In this document: piece after piece, positions 17,124-24,661 of the stretch
Position numbering within the stretch: position 1 is the stretch's first letter
Layout of the letters: every line of letters starts with the position of its first letter
Assembly: GCA_902534325.1 (NCBI GenBank)
Contig: CACAPQ010000017.1
Location: forward strand, 1-48,033
Direction: 5' to 3'
DNA: 48,033 nt
From: Paracoccaceae bacterium
GTDB lineage: Bacteria > Pseudomonadota > Alphaproteobacteria > Rhodobacterales > Rhodobacteraceae
The notes under the pieces: model-generated
What the model was told of the DNA's origin: nothing
Seen by the model: the letters and a program-made list of their open reading frames with translations, nothing else
The model's database searches: none
Position numbers and translations under genes: made by a program

Positions 17124-17978
17124 ATGCGAGAAAGCAAACTTACTATACCCGAATTAAATGATAAAAAAGCTCAAGGTGAAAGATTAGCTATGGTGGCTGT
17201 TGGCGAAGCCATGTCAGCTGCTTGGGCGGAGCGAGCCGGGGTGGATATAATTGGAGTTGGAGACAGCTTAGGTATGACTCTGCATGGTCATCAAAATACG
17301 TTGCAAATCACCGTCGACCAAATGATTATGCACATCCTCGCAGTCCGTAATGGTGCACCAAACACAATGACGATCGCATCTATGCCATATGGTTCCTATG
17401 CAACTGAAAAAAAAGCCGTGGAAAATGCTATAAAAATAATGAAAGAAAGTGGCGTAGATGCCCTCAAGCTACAGCTCGGTAGCGAAGGAGCCAACATCAT
17501 AAAAGCCGTTGCAGATGCAGGGGTTCCCATAATGAGCCATGTTGGACTTCTTCCCCACAAAGTACATCTTCTTGGTGGCTTTAAAATGCAGGGTCGAACG
17601 GCTGATGCAGCCATTGAAATTATTGAGAATGCTGAAGCAATCGAAGACGCTGGCGCCATTGGTTTGGAAATAGAGGCCATGCCCTATGAAGTGGGCAAAG
17701 CTGTGGATGACGCCGTTTCTATTTTCACCTTCTCGATTGGCGCAGGGTCAGCCGGAACATGCCAATTGTTAAATGGTTATGATTTGCTCGGAGCTTTTGA
17801 TACTTTCAAGCCTAAATTTGCAAAGCGTTATGCTAATTTGAGTGAAATTGCCACCAAAGCCTTTTCGGATTACGTCCAGGAGGTTCAAACAGGTAAATTT
17901 CCAGATGAAGATCATAGCTACAAAATGAACGAAGAAGAAATAAAAAAGCTCAATAAAGTGCTATCGAAGAGGAACTGA
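17124..17978 (+). CDS. PanB-like aldolase (ketopantoate hydroxymethyltransferase family)
   Basis: This 284-residue TIM-barrel protein aligns along its whole length with PanB, which transfers a C1 unit from methylene-tetrahydrofolate to 2-oxoisovalerate. Conserved are GVGDSLGMTLHGH (Asp47, equal to E. coli Asp45), Lys115, SHVGLLP (His139), GGFKMQGR and Glu184, equal to the catalytic Glu181. Two acidic residues of E. coli PanB are changed: the metal ligand Asp84 is Ser86 (ASMPYGSY) and Glu114 is Gln117 (LKLQLGS). The usual TAYDY start is also missing. It is the first gene of a MarR-controlled catabolic operon, not beside panC. I infer a related aldol or C1 reaction on a different oxo acid. Confidence 0.8.
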   Translation: MRESKLTIPELNDKKAQGERLAMVAVGEAMSAAWAERAGVDIIGVGDSLGMTLHGHQNTLQITVDQMIMHILAVRNGAPNTMTIASMPYGSYATEKKAVENAIKIMKESGVDALKLQLGSEGANIIKAVADAGVPIMSHVGLLPHKVHLLGGFKMQGRTADAAIEIIENAEAIEDAGAIGLEIEAMPYEVGKAVDDAVSIFTFSIGAGSAGTCQLLNGYDLLGAFDTFKPKFAKRYANLSEIATKAFSDYVQEVQTGKFPDEDHSYKMNEEEIKKLNKVLSKRN

Positions 17979-17980
17979 AA

Positions 17981-19066
17981 ATGAATATGCAAGGGAAAAA
18001 CCCTACGGGTCAACGAATACCGAATGGTATGTTAGTGGATAACTACCCCCGTAATATGTGGTGGGTTGCTGCCTACAGTGAAGAGGTAACCACTAAACCA
18101 ATAACACGATGGTTGTTGGAAACACCTGTTGTGCTTTACAGGTTGGAGGATGGAACACCCGCAGCCTTATACGACCGCTGTCCACACAGGTGGGCGCCTT
18201 TATCTGAAGGACACGTAAGTGGTTCGAAAATCATATGCCCATACCATGGTATGGAGTTTGATACACAGGGGAACTGTACTAAAGCACCCACCCAAACCAT
18301 GATGCCCAAAACGGCACAAATTCCCTCCTATCCTGTGAAAGAAGCTGGCGCATTTGTTTGGATATGGATGGGTGATCCAGAGGCAATTGATCGAGAGCCT
18401 CCTGATGTTGCATATCAGGTAGATAAAGATTGGAGCTTTATTACGGGTTACATGGAAGTGGCCGCAAATTGGATTTTAATCCGAGAAAATGTCATGGATT
18501 TAACTCATATTGCTTTTTTACATAAAAATACTTTCAAGCAAGATGATTGGATTACTGCTCCAGATACTTACTGGGAGGGCGAGTCAATTTGTTACGAGCA
18601 AGAGTTCGATCTCGCACCCCTTTCTCCATTATTTTGTGCGGGCATGGGATTACCTGAAGACAAGCCTATCAAGCGAATTCAGAAAGGAACAATGCCTTCA
18701 CTTGCAATCTCATTTTCTGATTGGAAGGTTCATGATCCAAAGCCTGAAAATGGTCGCCGTTCAGATTACATTATGCGAGGTTGCCACATCGTAACCCCAT
18801 CTACTAAAGGCAAAACCCATTATTTTTGGGGGGCCGCTTTTGATGTCCCAGAAATAACTCAAGAGGTTGCAGACAAAACCAAGGCTAGTGTGGTAGCTGC
18901 ATTTAATGAGGATAAAGATCTCCTTCAAAAACTTCAGAAAAACGTTGATAATGACCCACGTGGACTTGACTATTTGGAAGTAACGCTTAGTGCTGACGGA
19001 GCAGGTGTAAAGGTTCGCCAGTTGTTAAATAAAAAACTTGCGGCCGAGGGCCGCTTATTAAGCTGA
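17981..19066 (+). CDS. Rieske non-haem iron oxygenase, VanA/O-demethylase type
   Basis: This is the oxygenase component of a Rieske monooxygenase, 361 residues. The Rieske centre uses Cys67-x-His69 (CPHR) and Cys86-x2-His89 (CPYHGM). The mononuclear iron site is ENVMDLTHIAFLH, with bridging Asp173 and ligands His176 and His181. Overall order and size match vanillate O-demethylase, dicamba demethylase and toluenesulfonate methyl-monooxygenase, which hydroxylate methyl groups and often release formaldehyde. It starts two bases after the PanB-like gene with GAGGAAC as ribosome-binding site. A ferredoxin lies three genes downstream; no reductase is present. Substrate unknown. Confidence 0.88.
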   Translation: MNMQGKNPTGQRIPNGMLVDNYPRNMWWVAAYSEEVTTKPITRWLLETPVVLYRLEDGTPAALYDRCPHRWAPLSEGHVSGSKIICPYHGMEFDTQGNCTKAPTQTMMPKTAQIPSYPVKEAGAFVWIWMGDPEAIDREPPDVAYQVDKDWSFITGYMEVAANWILIRENVMDLTHIAFLHKNTFKQDDWITAPDTYWEGESICYEQEFDLAPLSPLFCAGMGLPEDKPIKRIQKGTMPSLAISFSDWKVHDPKPENGRRSDYIMRGCHIVTPSTKGKTHYFWGAAFDVPEITQEVADKTKASVVAAFNEDKDLLQKLQKNVDNDPRGLDYLEVTLSADGAGVKVRQLLNKKLAAEGRLLS

Positions 19067-19080
19067 AAATTGAAGAAACT

Positions 19081-19938
19081 ATGACCATCAAAAATCAACG
19101 TCCTAGAAGAAGTTTCATTTTTACTCCGGGGCTTAAACCTGAAATGTATCCAAAAGCTCTGGCCAGTGGAGCAGACATTGTGTGTGTAGAATTGGAAGAT
19201 GGAATTGCTCCAAAAGATAAAGCGGAAGCCCGAAAAAATGCTCTTGCTTTATTTGAACAGCCACAAGCCGATGACGGCGTGGAAAGGATGGTAAGGATCA
19301 ATTCCATGCGAGAGCGTTTTGGTATTGAGGATGTGAACGCTATTCTTGCCACAAAAACACCACCTCCAGCTTTGATGATGCCAAAAGTTCGAACTCCAGA
19401 TGAGGTTGTAATACTGGATCAATTACTGACCGAGGCTGGGCATAATTCACGACTTCACGTCATTATTGAAACTAATGAGGGACTTGAGGCAGCGTATGCT
19501 ATAGCAAAGTGCTCAGAAAGAATAGATGCTCTGTTTTTTGGGGGAGTTGATATGGCTGCTGAATTACGATGTCCAAACAAATTTGAGACATTATTTTACG
19601 CCCGATCACGTGTGGCCCATGCATCTGCATTAGCCGGTCTGGATGTTTTGGATGTGCCCTATCTTGATTTGGATGATCCGGAAGGGATGCGAATAGAAGC
19701 GCAGCGAGTTCGTGATTTAGGTTTCACCGGAAAAGGCTCTATTCATCCAAAGCAAATTGCCGCATTAAATGAAGTCTTCACACCAACAAAAGACCAAATT
19801 TCCCGTGCGCGAAGAATTATAAATGAATTTGAGGCTGCCGATACAGGACTTGTGGTTATTGATGGTAAGTTAATAGAGAAACCAGTTATGCGAGAGATGT
19901 ACCGAATTATTTCAATCGCAGACCGATTGGGAGAATAA
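19081..19938 (+). CDS. HpcH/HpaI-CitE-family aldolase/lyase
   Basis: This 285-residue TIM-barrel lyase is of the citrate lyase beta/malyl-CoA lyase type, which cleaves or forms beta-hydroxyacyl-CoA esters or related hydroxy acids. Visible are VELEDGIAPKDKAEAR at 37-51, Arg72 in VRINSM, Glu130 in IIETNEG and Asp157 in GGVDMAAELRC (the two magnesium ligands), and GKGSIHPKQI at the end. Spacing to the Rieske gene is 14 bases, and the SBP56 gene follows after three. In this operon it may split the product built or modified by the PanB-like enzyme, for example into pyruvate or acetyl-CoA plus an aldehyde or acid. Citramalyl-CoA lyase is another option. Confidence 0.82.
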   Translation: MTIKNQRPRRSFIFTPGLKPEMYPKALASGADIVCVELEDGIAPKDKAEARKNALALFEQPQADDGVERMVRINSMRERFGIEDVNAILATKTPPPALMMPKVRTPDEVVILDQLLTEAGHNSRLHVIIETNEGLEAAYAIAKCSERIDALFFGGVDMAAELRCPNKFETLFYARSRVAHASALAGLDVLDVPYLDLDDPEGMRIEAQRVRDLGFTGKGSIHPKQIAALNEVFTPTKDQISRARRIINEFEAADTGLVVIDGKLIEKPVMREMYRIISIADRLGE

Positions 19939-19941
19939 TTA

Positions 19942-21291
19942 ATGGAGTGTTGCGGACCAGGCTATTCAAGCCCACAAGAGGCGATCAAGGCCCCTAATGA
20001 AAAATTACTTTACACAATAGCAATCTATACCGGGACAGGCATTCAGAAACCAGATTATCTGGCAACTGTAGATGTCGACCCTAAAAGCCCTACTTATAGC
20101 CAGGTTATTCACAGACTTGAGATGCCAGGTATAGGCGATGAGTTACACCACATGGGATGGAATGCTTGTTCAAGCTGCCACGATGATAGTTCAATGTCTC
20201 GAAAATTTCTTATTCTTCCTGGTGTCCGATCAAACAATCTACACATTGTGGATACGGCGACAGATCCGCGGGCCCCACGTCTTCACAAAATTATAGATGG
20301 AGCAGAGATAAAAGGGAAAGCTGATTTATCTGGACCTCACACTGTTCACTGCCTAGGATCAGAAATCATCATCTCTTTCCTTGGTAATGCCAAGGGTGAG
20401 GCCCCGGGCGGATACCTACAGCTCGACAAAGACTTTAATATTGTCGGCCGATGGGAAAACTCAATGGGCGACATTAAGTTTGGCTATGACTTCTGGTATC
20501 AACCTCGACATAACATTATGGTGAGTTCTGAATGGGCGGCGCCTAATACATTTATGCCTGGATTTGATTTAGAAGAAGTGGGCCACCTCAAATATGGTCG
20601 CGAACTACATTTCTGGGATTTTGAGAACAAAAAACCCATTGAAAGTTTCTACCTGGGCGAAGATGGTCTCCTTCCTCTAGAGGTAAAATTTCATCATAAC
20701 CCGGACAGCACCCATGGGTTTTGTGGAGCTGCACTTTCAACCAACGTTATTCACTGGTGGAAAGATGATACCGGTAATTGGAAATGGGAAAAGGTAATTG
20801 ATGTAGAAAATGAAATGCATCCCGATTGGCCGATACCACTCCCCGGTGTTATGTCGGCAATTCTTATTTCAATGGATGACAAATATCTTTACCTCAATAA
20901 TTGGTTACATGGTGATATGCGCCAGTATGACATTTCTGATCCTCACAAGCCTGTTCTGACTGGCCAAGTTTTCATGGGTGGTCTGCTCGGCAAGGCGCCA
21001 AAGGTCAATGGTGTTGAAGTTGCAGGGGGCCCACAAATGTTTCAGTTAAGTCTTGATGGAAAGCGCCTTTATGTGACGACTTCACTTTTTTCGACTTGGG
21101 ATAATCAATTCTACCCAGAAATAAGAGAGAAAGGTGGCATAATGGTTCAAATTGATTGCGACCCAATCAACGGCGGAATGAAGATTAACCCAGACTTTAT
21201 GGTAAATTTTGGTGAGGAACCGAATGGTCCAAGCAGGTGTCATGAAGCAAGATACCCCGGTGGCGATTGTACGAGTGATATCTGGTTATGA
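19942..21291 (+). CDS. mtoX: Selenium-binding protein 56 family, probable methanethiol oxidase
   Basis: The 449 residues match the SBP56/SELENBP1 beta-propeller family along the full length: CCGPGYSSPQEAI at the start, DYLATVDVDPKSPTYSQVIH, DELHHMGWNACSSCH (His69, His70, Cys76, Cys79), HTVHCLGSE, HHNPDSTHGFCGAAL, NNWLHGDMRQYDISDP and RCHEARYPGGDCTSDIW. Bacterial MtoX and human SELENBP1 convert methanethiol to formaldehyde, sulfide and hydrogen peroxide using copper. Unlike the MtoX of Hyphomicrobium there is no signal peptide, so it should be cytoplasmic. It overlaps the ferredoxin gene by four bases. The methanethiol substrate is family knowledge, not shown here. Confidence 0.82.
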   Translation: MECCGPGYSSPQEAIKAPNEKLLYTIAIYTGTGIQKPDYLATVDVDPKSPTYSQVIHRLEMPGIGDELHHMGWNACSSCHDDSSMSRKFLILPGVRSNNLHIVDTATDPRAPRLHKIIDGAEIKGKADLSGPHTVHCLGSEIIISFLGNAKGEAPGGYLQLDKDFNIVGRWENSMGDIKFGYDFWYQPRHNIMVSSEWAAPNTFMPGFDLEEVGHLKYGRELHFWDFENKKPIESFYLGEDGLLPLEVKFHHNPDSTHGFCGAALSTNVIHWWKDDTGNWKWEKVIDVENEMHPDWPIPLPGVMSAILISMDDKYLYLNNWLHGDMRQYDISDPHKPVLTGQVFMGGLLGKAPKVNGVEVAGGPQMFQLSLDGKRLYVTTSLFSTWDNQFYPEIREKGGIMVQIDCDPINGGMKINPDFMVNFGEEPNGPSRCHEARYPGGDCTSDIWL

Positions 21292-21653
21292 CAGAGCATA
21301 GAGTAACCCTTTCTAACAGAGATGGTGCAATATATACTGTTAATGGACGGCGTCCGTTACTAGAACAACTCAGAGATCAAGGCGTCGATCTTCCTTATGG
21401 CTGTGAATATGGTGGTTGTATCACCTGTGCTGCGAAGCTCGTGAAGGGCAATATTGATCAGCGTCGCCAGGTCGCGCTCAATAACAGACAGATAGAAAAT
21501 GGATATGTAATATTATGTGTGGCGCGCGCGACATCAGATATTACATTAGAGATCGGCGTAGAAAGTCACGATAAGCTGTACCGTAATCCTTTCTTGGATC
21601 CCCTGAAGCCGCATGAATTGAAAGCAGATATTGCCACGTCGGAAGAAGTTTAA
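21288..21653 (+). CDS. Plant-type [2Fe-2S] ferredoxin
   Basis: This 121-residue ferredoxin has the cluster ligands Cys39, Cys44 and Cys47 (YGCEYGGCITCAAKL) and Cys77 (ILCVAR), a standard beta-grasp fold and an acidic C-terminal tail. It overlaps mtoX by four bases (ATGA) and the next gene by one base (TAATG), so translation is coupled. It is the natural electron donor for the Rieske oxygenase of the same operon. VanA-type partners normally get electrons from a fused flavin-ferredoxin reductase (VanB); here the ferredoxin is free-standing and the reductase must be encoded elsewhere. Confidence 0.88.
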   Translation: MTEHRVTLSNRDGAIYTVNGRRPLLEQLRDQGVDLPYGCEYGGCITCAAKLVKGNIDQRRQVALNNRQIENGYVILCVARATSDITLEIGVESHDKLYRNPFLDPLKPHELKADIATSEEV

Positions 21654-22117
21654 TGCCTGAAGCTGATATTGACCGCCTTTACGATTATGACCCCAAATAT
21701 CTTGCTGATATATTAAGATCAGTGAAGACCATAGCAATGGTTGGTGCAAGTGGTGATAAAACAAAGTTTAGTTATGGCGTGCTTCGTCAACTAAATGAAA
21801 TTGGCTATGATATTTTGCCTGTAAACCCAAACCCAAATGTAAAAGAGATACGAGGCTTAAAAGTCTATCACTCACTCGAAGAGATAGAAAAACCAATAGA
21901 TATGGTAGATGTTTTCCGTCCAAAAGAAGAGCTTTATGCCATCGCTGAAAAAGCAATATCTGTTGGTGCAAAAGTATTATGGGGTCAGATAGGCGTTTTT
22001 GACGATAAGGCTGCAAAGCTAGCAGAAGATGCAGGCCTTCAAGTTGTCATGAACCGTTGTCCAAAAATTGAGCTCTTCAGACCTTTTTGGAAACCGCGTC
22101 TTGATTTAAAAATCTAG
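21653..22117 (+). CDS. CoA-binding domain protein (YccU-type)
   Basis: This is a single Rossmann-fold CoA-binding domain of 154 residues with TIAMVGASGDKTKFSYGVLR at 25-44, YDILPVNPNPNVKEIRGLKVY, and a C-terminal GLQVVMNRCPKIE. Proteins of this kind resemble the CoA-binding part of succinyl-CoA synthetase alone and have no established reaction; some may bind or sense CoA thioesters. It closes the six-gene operon, overlapping the ferredoxin gene by one base. That a CoA-binding protein is so tightly tied to the CitE-like lyase suggests a CoA-thioester intermediate in the pathway, which is inference. Confidence 0.85.
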   Translation: MPEADIDRLYDYDPKYLADILRSVKTIAMVGASGDKTKFSYGVLRQLNEIGYDILPVNPNPNVKEIRGLKVYHSLEEIEKPIDMVDVFRPKEELYAIAEKAISVGAKVLWGQIGVFDDKAAKLAEDAGLQVVMNRCPKIELFRPFWKPRLDLKI

Positions 22118-22138
22118 TCAATACAAACATGAATTGAT

Positions 22139-23068
22139 TTAGCTAGAATTGATTTCTGCCTTCCAAATTCCCTCTTCAACCATATTTTCTATTTCATTTG
22201 TTATAATTTGTAATGCAGATCGCGCGGCCCGTGTGTTTTTTCTATCGGGTGCCATTGCTAAAATAAGTTGCCGTTTTATCCTTGGGGAAATGAAAGTTCT
22301 TGCTTCGAGCGTGCCCTCACTCAAATCCTCGTTTATAGCTGAAAGAGGAATAAACGCATGATAATTTCCAGTTTTAACAAGCGACTTTAATACTTCAAAA
22401 GCATCCCCGCTTATTGCGACATTCAATTTGACCCCAGCCTTAGATATTGCATTATCGACAAGTAATCGTATCCCGTGAGGGCGACTGGGCAACACAATTG
22501 GTAAATGCGCAATATCGTTGAGTTTTATTTCTTTGCCTAAGTCTTGCATTGTCCCAGGGGCACTTATTAGCGCAATATCTTCATAGAGAAGTTCTTTGCA
22601 ACGCAAATGCAAATCATGGGTAGGTCCATAAAGAAACGAAATATCTAAATCTCCACGATGTAACCACTCAATTAAATGTCCAGAATAACCCTCGACTATT
22701 CTCAGTGTTACATGTGGAAGCTCATTTTTTACCTTTTCGATCAAGCGTACTGCTAGAACTGAATTTATGCTCGGCATTAATCCTATCGCAACATTACCCG
22801 TAATACTTTCTGCGCTTGAACGCACTTCATCCACTGCCTGCTCGAGCTGCCTAATAATTCCTGAAACTCTCGAAAGAAGCTTTTCACCACTTTCGGTAAG
22901 CGCCATTCCCTTAACAGAACGATGGAATAATTGGGCACCCGATTTATGTTCTAAAAGCTTAATTTGTCTTGAAAGTGCAGGCTGAGCCAATCTTAATCGA
23001 TCGGAAGCGGCACTAAGTGAGCCTGTCTCTGCGACACAGATAAAAGTTTTTAATTGTTTAATATCCAA
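22139..23068 (-). CDS. LysR-family transcriptional regulator
   Basis: This 309-residue LTTR has an N-terminal helix-turn-helix (MDIKQLKTFICVAETGSLS... RLAQPALSRQIKLLEHKSG) and a two-lobed effector-binding domain from about residue 90. It starts at a TTG with GAAGG nine bases upstream; no better start exists. It is divergent from the first MmgE/PrpD gene and therefore probably activates the MmgE-MmgE-CaiB-ADH-ALDH genes in response to a pathway intermediate. An inverted repeat lies just upstream of its start. It converges with the end of the six-gene operon, 21 bases apart. Confidence 0.9.
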   Translation of the reverse strand: MDIKQLKTFICVAETGSLSAASDRLRLAQPALSRQIKLLEHKSGAQLFHRSVKGMALTESGEKLLSRVSGIIRQLEQAVDEVRSSAESITGNVAIGLMPSINSVLAVRLIEKVKNELPHVTLRIVEGYSGHLIEWLHRGDLDISFLYGPTHDLHLRCKELLYEDIALISAPGTMQDLGKEIKLNDIAHLPIVLPSRPHGIRLLVDNAISKAGVKLNVAISGDAFEVLKSLVKTGNYHAFIPLSAINEDLSEGTLEARTFISPRIKRQLILAMAPDRKNTRAARSALQIITNEIENMVEEGIWKAEINSS

Positions 23069-23078
23069 GTCTAAAGCC

Positions 23079-23097
23079 TTCGAAAATTGTTATCGAA
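23079..23097 (-). promoter_or_regulatory. Inverted repeat in the lysR/mmgE gap
   Basis: TTCGA-N9-TCGAA lies 11 bases upstream of the lysR start in the 115-base divergent gap. LTTRs bind interrupted inverted repeats close to their own promoters, so this is a candidate autoregulatory and activating site. The spacing is not the textbook T-N11-A. Confidence 0.4.
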
Positions 23098-23183
23098 CCT
23101 ATATAAAGTTTTACTTTTTGTTATACTATGTCAATGGAATATAATTTATTATAATCACTTTTAGAAAAAATTTTTGGCGCAAA

Positions 23184-24539
23184 ATGAAACATAAAAAGTC
23201 CGATAACTTTAAAACCAAAAGCGTTTCTTCATCATTGGTTAGGTTCGCTCTAGATTTTGAACCTGAATTTGCTACAGACGAATTAAAACAGGTCGCTCAG
23301 CTTTCACTATTTGATTGGTTTGTAGTATCGATTGCAGGTCAAGCGGAACCGGTAAGCCATATTGTTAGGGGGCAAATTAGCAGCGAGGGCGGCAATGAAG
23401 ATTGTACAGTAATCGGAGCAACAAAACGGTTCCCAGCGAGAGCTTCAGCTCTCGCAAATGGAACAATAAGCCATGCACTAGACTATGACGATACACACTT
23501 TGCTTATTTGGGGCATCCAAGCGTGGCTATAATTCCTGCTGCAATAGCCATTGGAGAAAAAACGAATACGAAACCTGAAAAGTTTTGGAATGCAGTAATT
23601 TTAGGCTTAGAGATCGTAACACGAATTGGAGCTTGGTTAGGGCGCGACCATCATTTGACCGGATATCATTCAACAGCAACGGCAGGTGCTTTTGGAGCAA
23701 CAATAGCATCCTCCAAATTACTAGATCTCGATGAAAAAGCTACTAATTATGCCCTCGGTTTAGTTTCTTCTATGGCATCGGGCGTAAGAGCTCAGTTCGG
23801 CACTATGGCAAAACCTTTACATGCAGGAATGGCAGCCGCGAATGGCGTAGAAGCTGCACTATTTGCACAGGCAGGCCTTATTTCAAATCCTGACGCACTT
23901 GAGGCGGAACATGGTTTCGCCGATACGCATACTACCCAAAATCGTGATACAACAAAAGCTTTAAACGGCTTAGGTGAATATTGGATGCTCAAAGAGGTTC
24001 TACATAAATATCATGCCTGTTGCCATGGACTACATCCAGCACTTGAAGCCTTACTTCAAGTACGAGAAAAAAATAATCTTATTACTACAAATATTGAGAA
24101 TGTTTCTATCGCAGTGCCACCAAGATATCTCAAAATTTGTCATATCCTCAGCCCTAATACTGGATTAGAGGCAAAGTTCAGTTTTCGCTTATCTGCAGCA
24201 ATGGTTCTTAACGGACAAGATACAGCGGCGCTTTCTACATTCTCAAGTAACGCTTGTAAGAACCCAGACTTAATTTCTTTGAGAGATCGAGTTTCTGTTA
24301 CGCCAAATACAAACCTAGGTGAAACCGAAGCCTTTGTTCAAGTGCAAACAACCAATGGTGAAATATTAAGTGCAAAATACGATATTAATAGAAGTCTGCC
24401 TTATAAATTTCGAAAAGAAAAAATAATGAATAAAGCTTTTGCTTTACTGGGGGAAAGTAGCGCCCTTGAACTATGGGATTTAGTGGCCAAAGGTGATCCT
24501 ATGGAATTCTATAAAGTGAATAAAATTGGGCTCAATTAA
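23184..24539 (+). CDS. MmgE/PrpD-family protein, paralogue 1
   Basis: This 451-residue protein belongs to the MmgE/PrpD family, which includes 2-methylcitrate dehydratase, cis-aconitate decarboxylase and iminodisuccinate epimerase. Typical stretches are ALANGTISHALDYDDTHFAYLGHPSVAIIPAAIAI near residue 90 (core HALDYDDTHFAYLGHPS), GYHSTATAGAFGATIASSKL, MAKPLHAGMAAANGVEAAL and YHACCHGLHPALEALL. It starts at an ATG with no evident ribosome-binding site. It is divergent from lysR and 122 bases before a second paralogue. Which small di- or tricarboxylate it acts on is not readable; the family covers dehydration, isomerisation and decarboxylation. Confidence 0.85.
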   Translation: MKHKKSDNFKTKSVSSSLVRFALDFEPEFATDELKQVAQLSLFDWFVVSIAGQAEPVSHIVRGQISSEGGNEDCTVIGATKRFPARASALANGTISHALDYDDTHFAYLGHPSVAIIPAAIAIGEKTNTKPEKFWNAVILGLEIVTRIGAWLGRDHHLTGYHSTATAGAFGATIASSKLLDLDEKATNYALGLVSSMASGVRAQFGTMAKPLHAGMAAANGVEAALFAQAGLISNPDALEAEHGFADTHTTQNRDTTKALNGLGEYWMLKEVLHKYHACCHGLHPALEALLQVREKNNLITTNIENVSIAVPPRYLKICHILSPNTGLEAKFSFRLSAAMVLNGQDTAALSTFSSNACKNPDLISLRDRVSVTPNTNLGETEAFVQVQTTNGEILSAKYDINRSLPYKFRKEKIMNKAFALLGESSALELWDLVAKGDPMEFYKVNKIGLN

Positions 24540-24558
24540 AAATCTACTTCGAATATTT

Positions 24559-24581
24559 TTATATAAAAATCTTTTATATAA
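24559..24581 (+). repeat. AT-only perfect inverted repeat between the two mmgE/prpD genes
   Basis: TTATATAAAA-ATC-TTTTATATAA is a perfect ten-base inverted repeat with a three-base centre, 19 bases after the first stop codon. It could be a weak terminator, a promoter element or an operator for separate expression of the downstream genes. Confidence 0.4.
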
Positions 24582-24661
24582 TGTATTCTAGCAATCGAAT
24601 TTTTAAATGAACAATATCCTATAAACTGAGAGTGTATAACTCTGATTGAAATTTAAAAAGA

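Noticed and set aside
19942-21291. Selenoprotein with in-frame UGA suggested by the name selenium-binding protein
   Set aside because: The frame has no internal stop; the family binds selenium or copper and does not encode selenocysteine.
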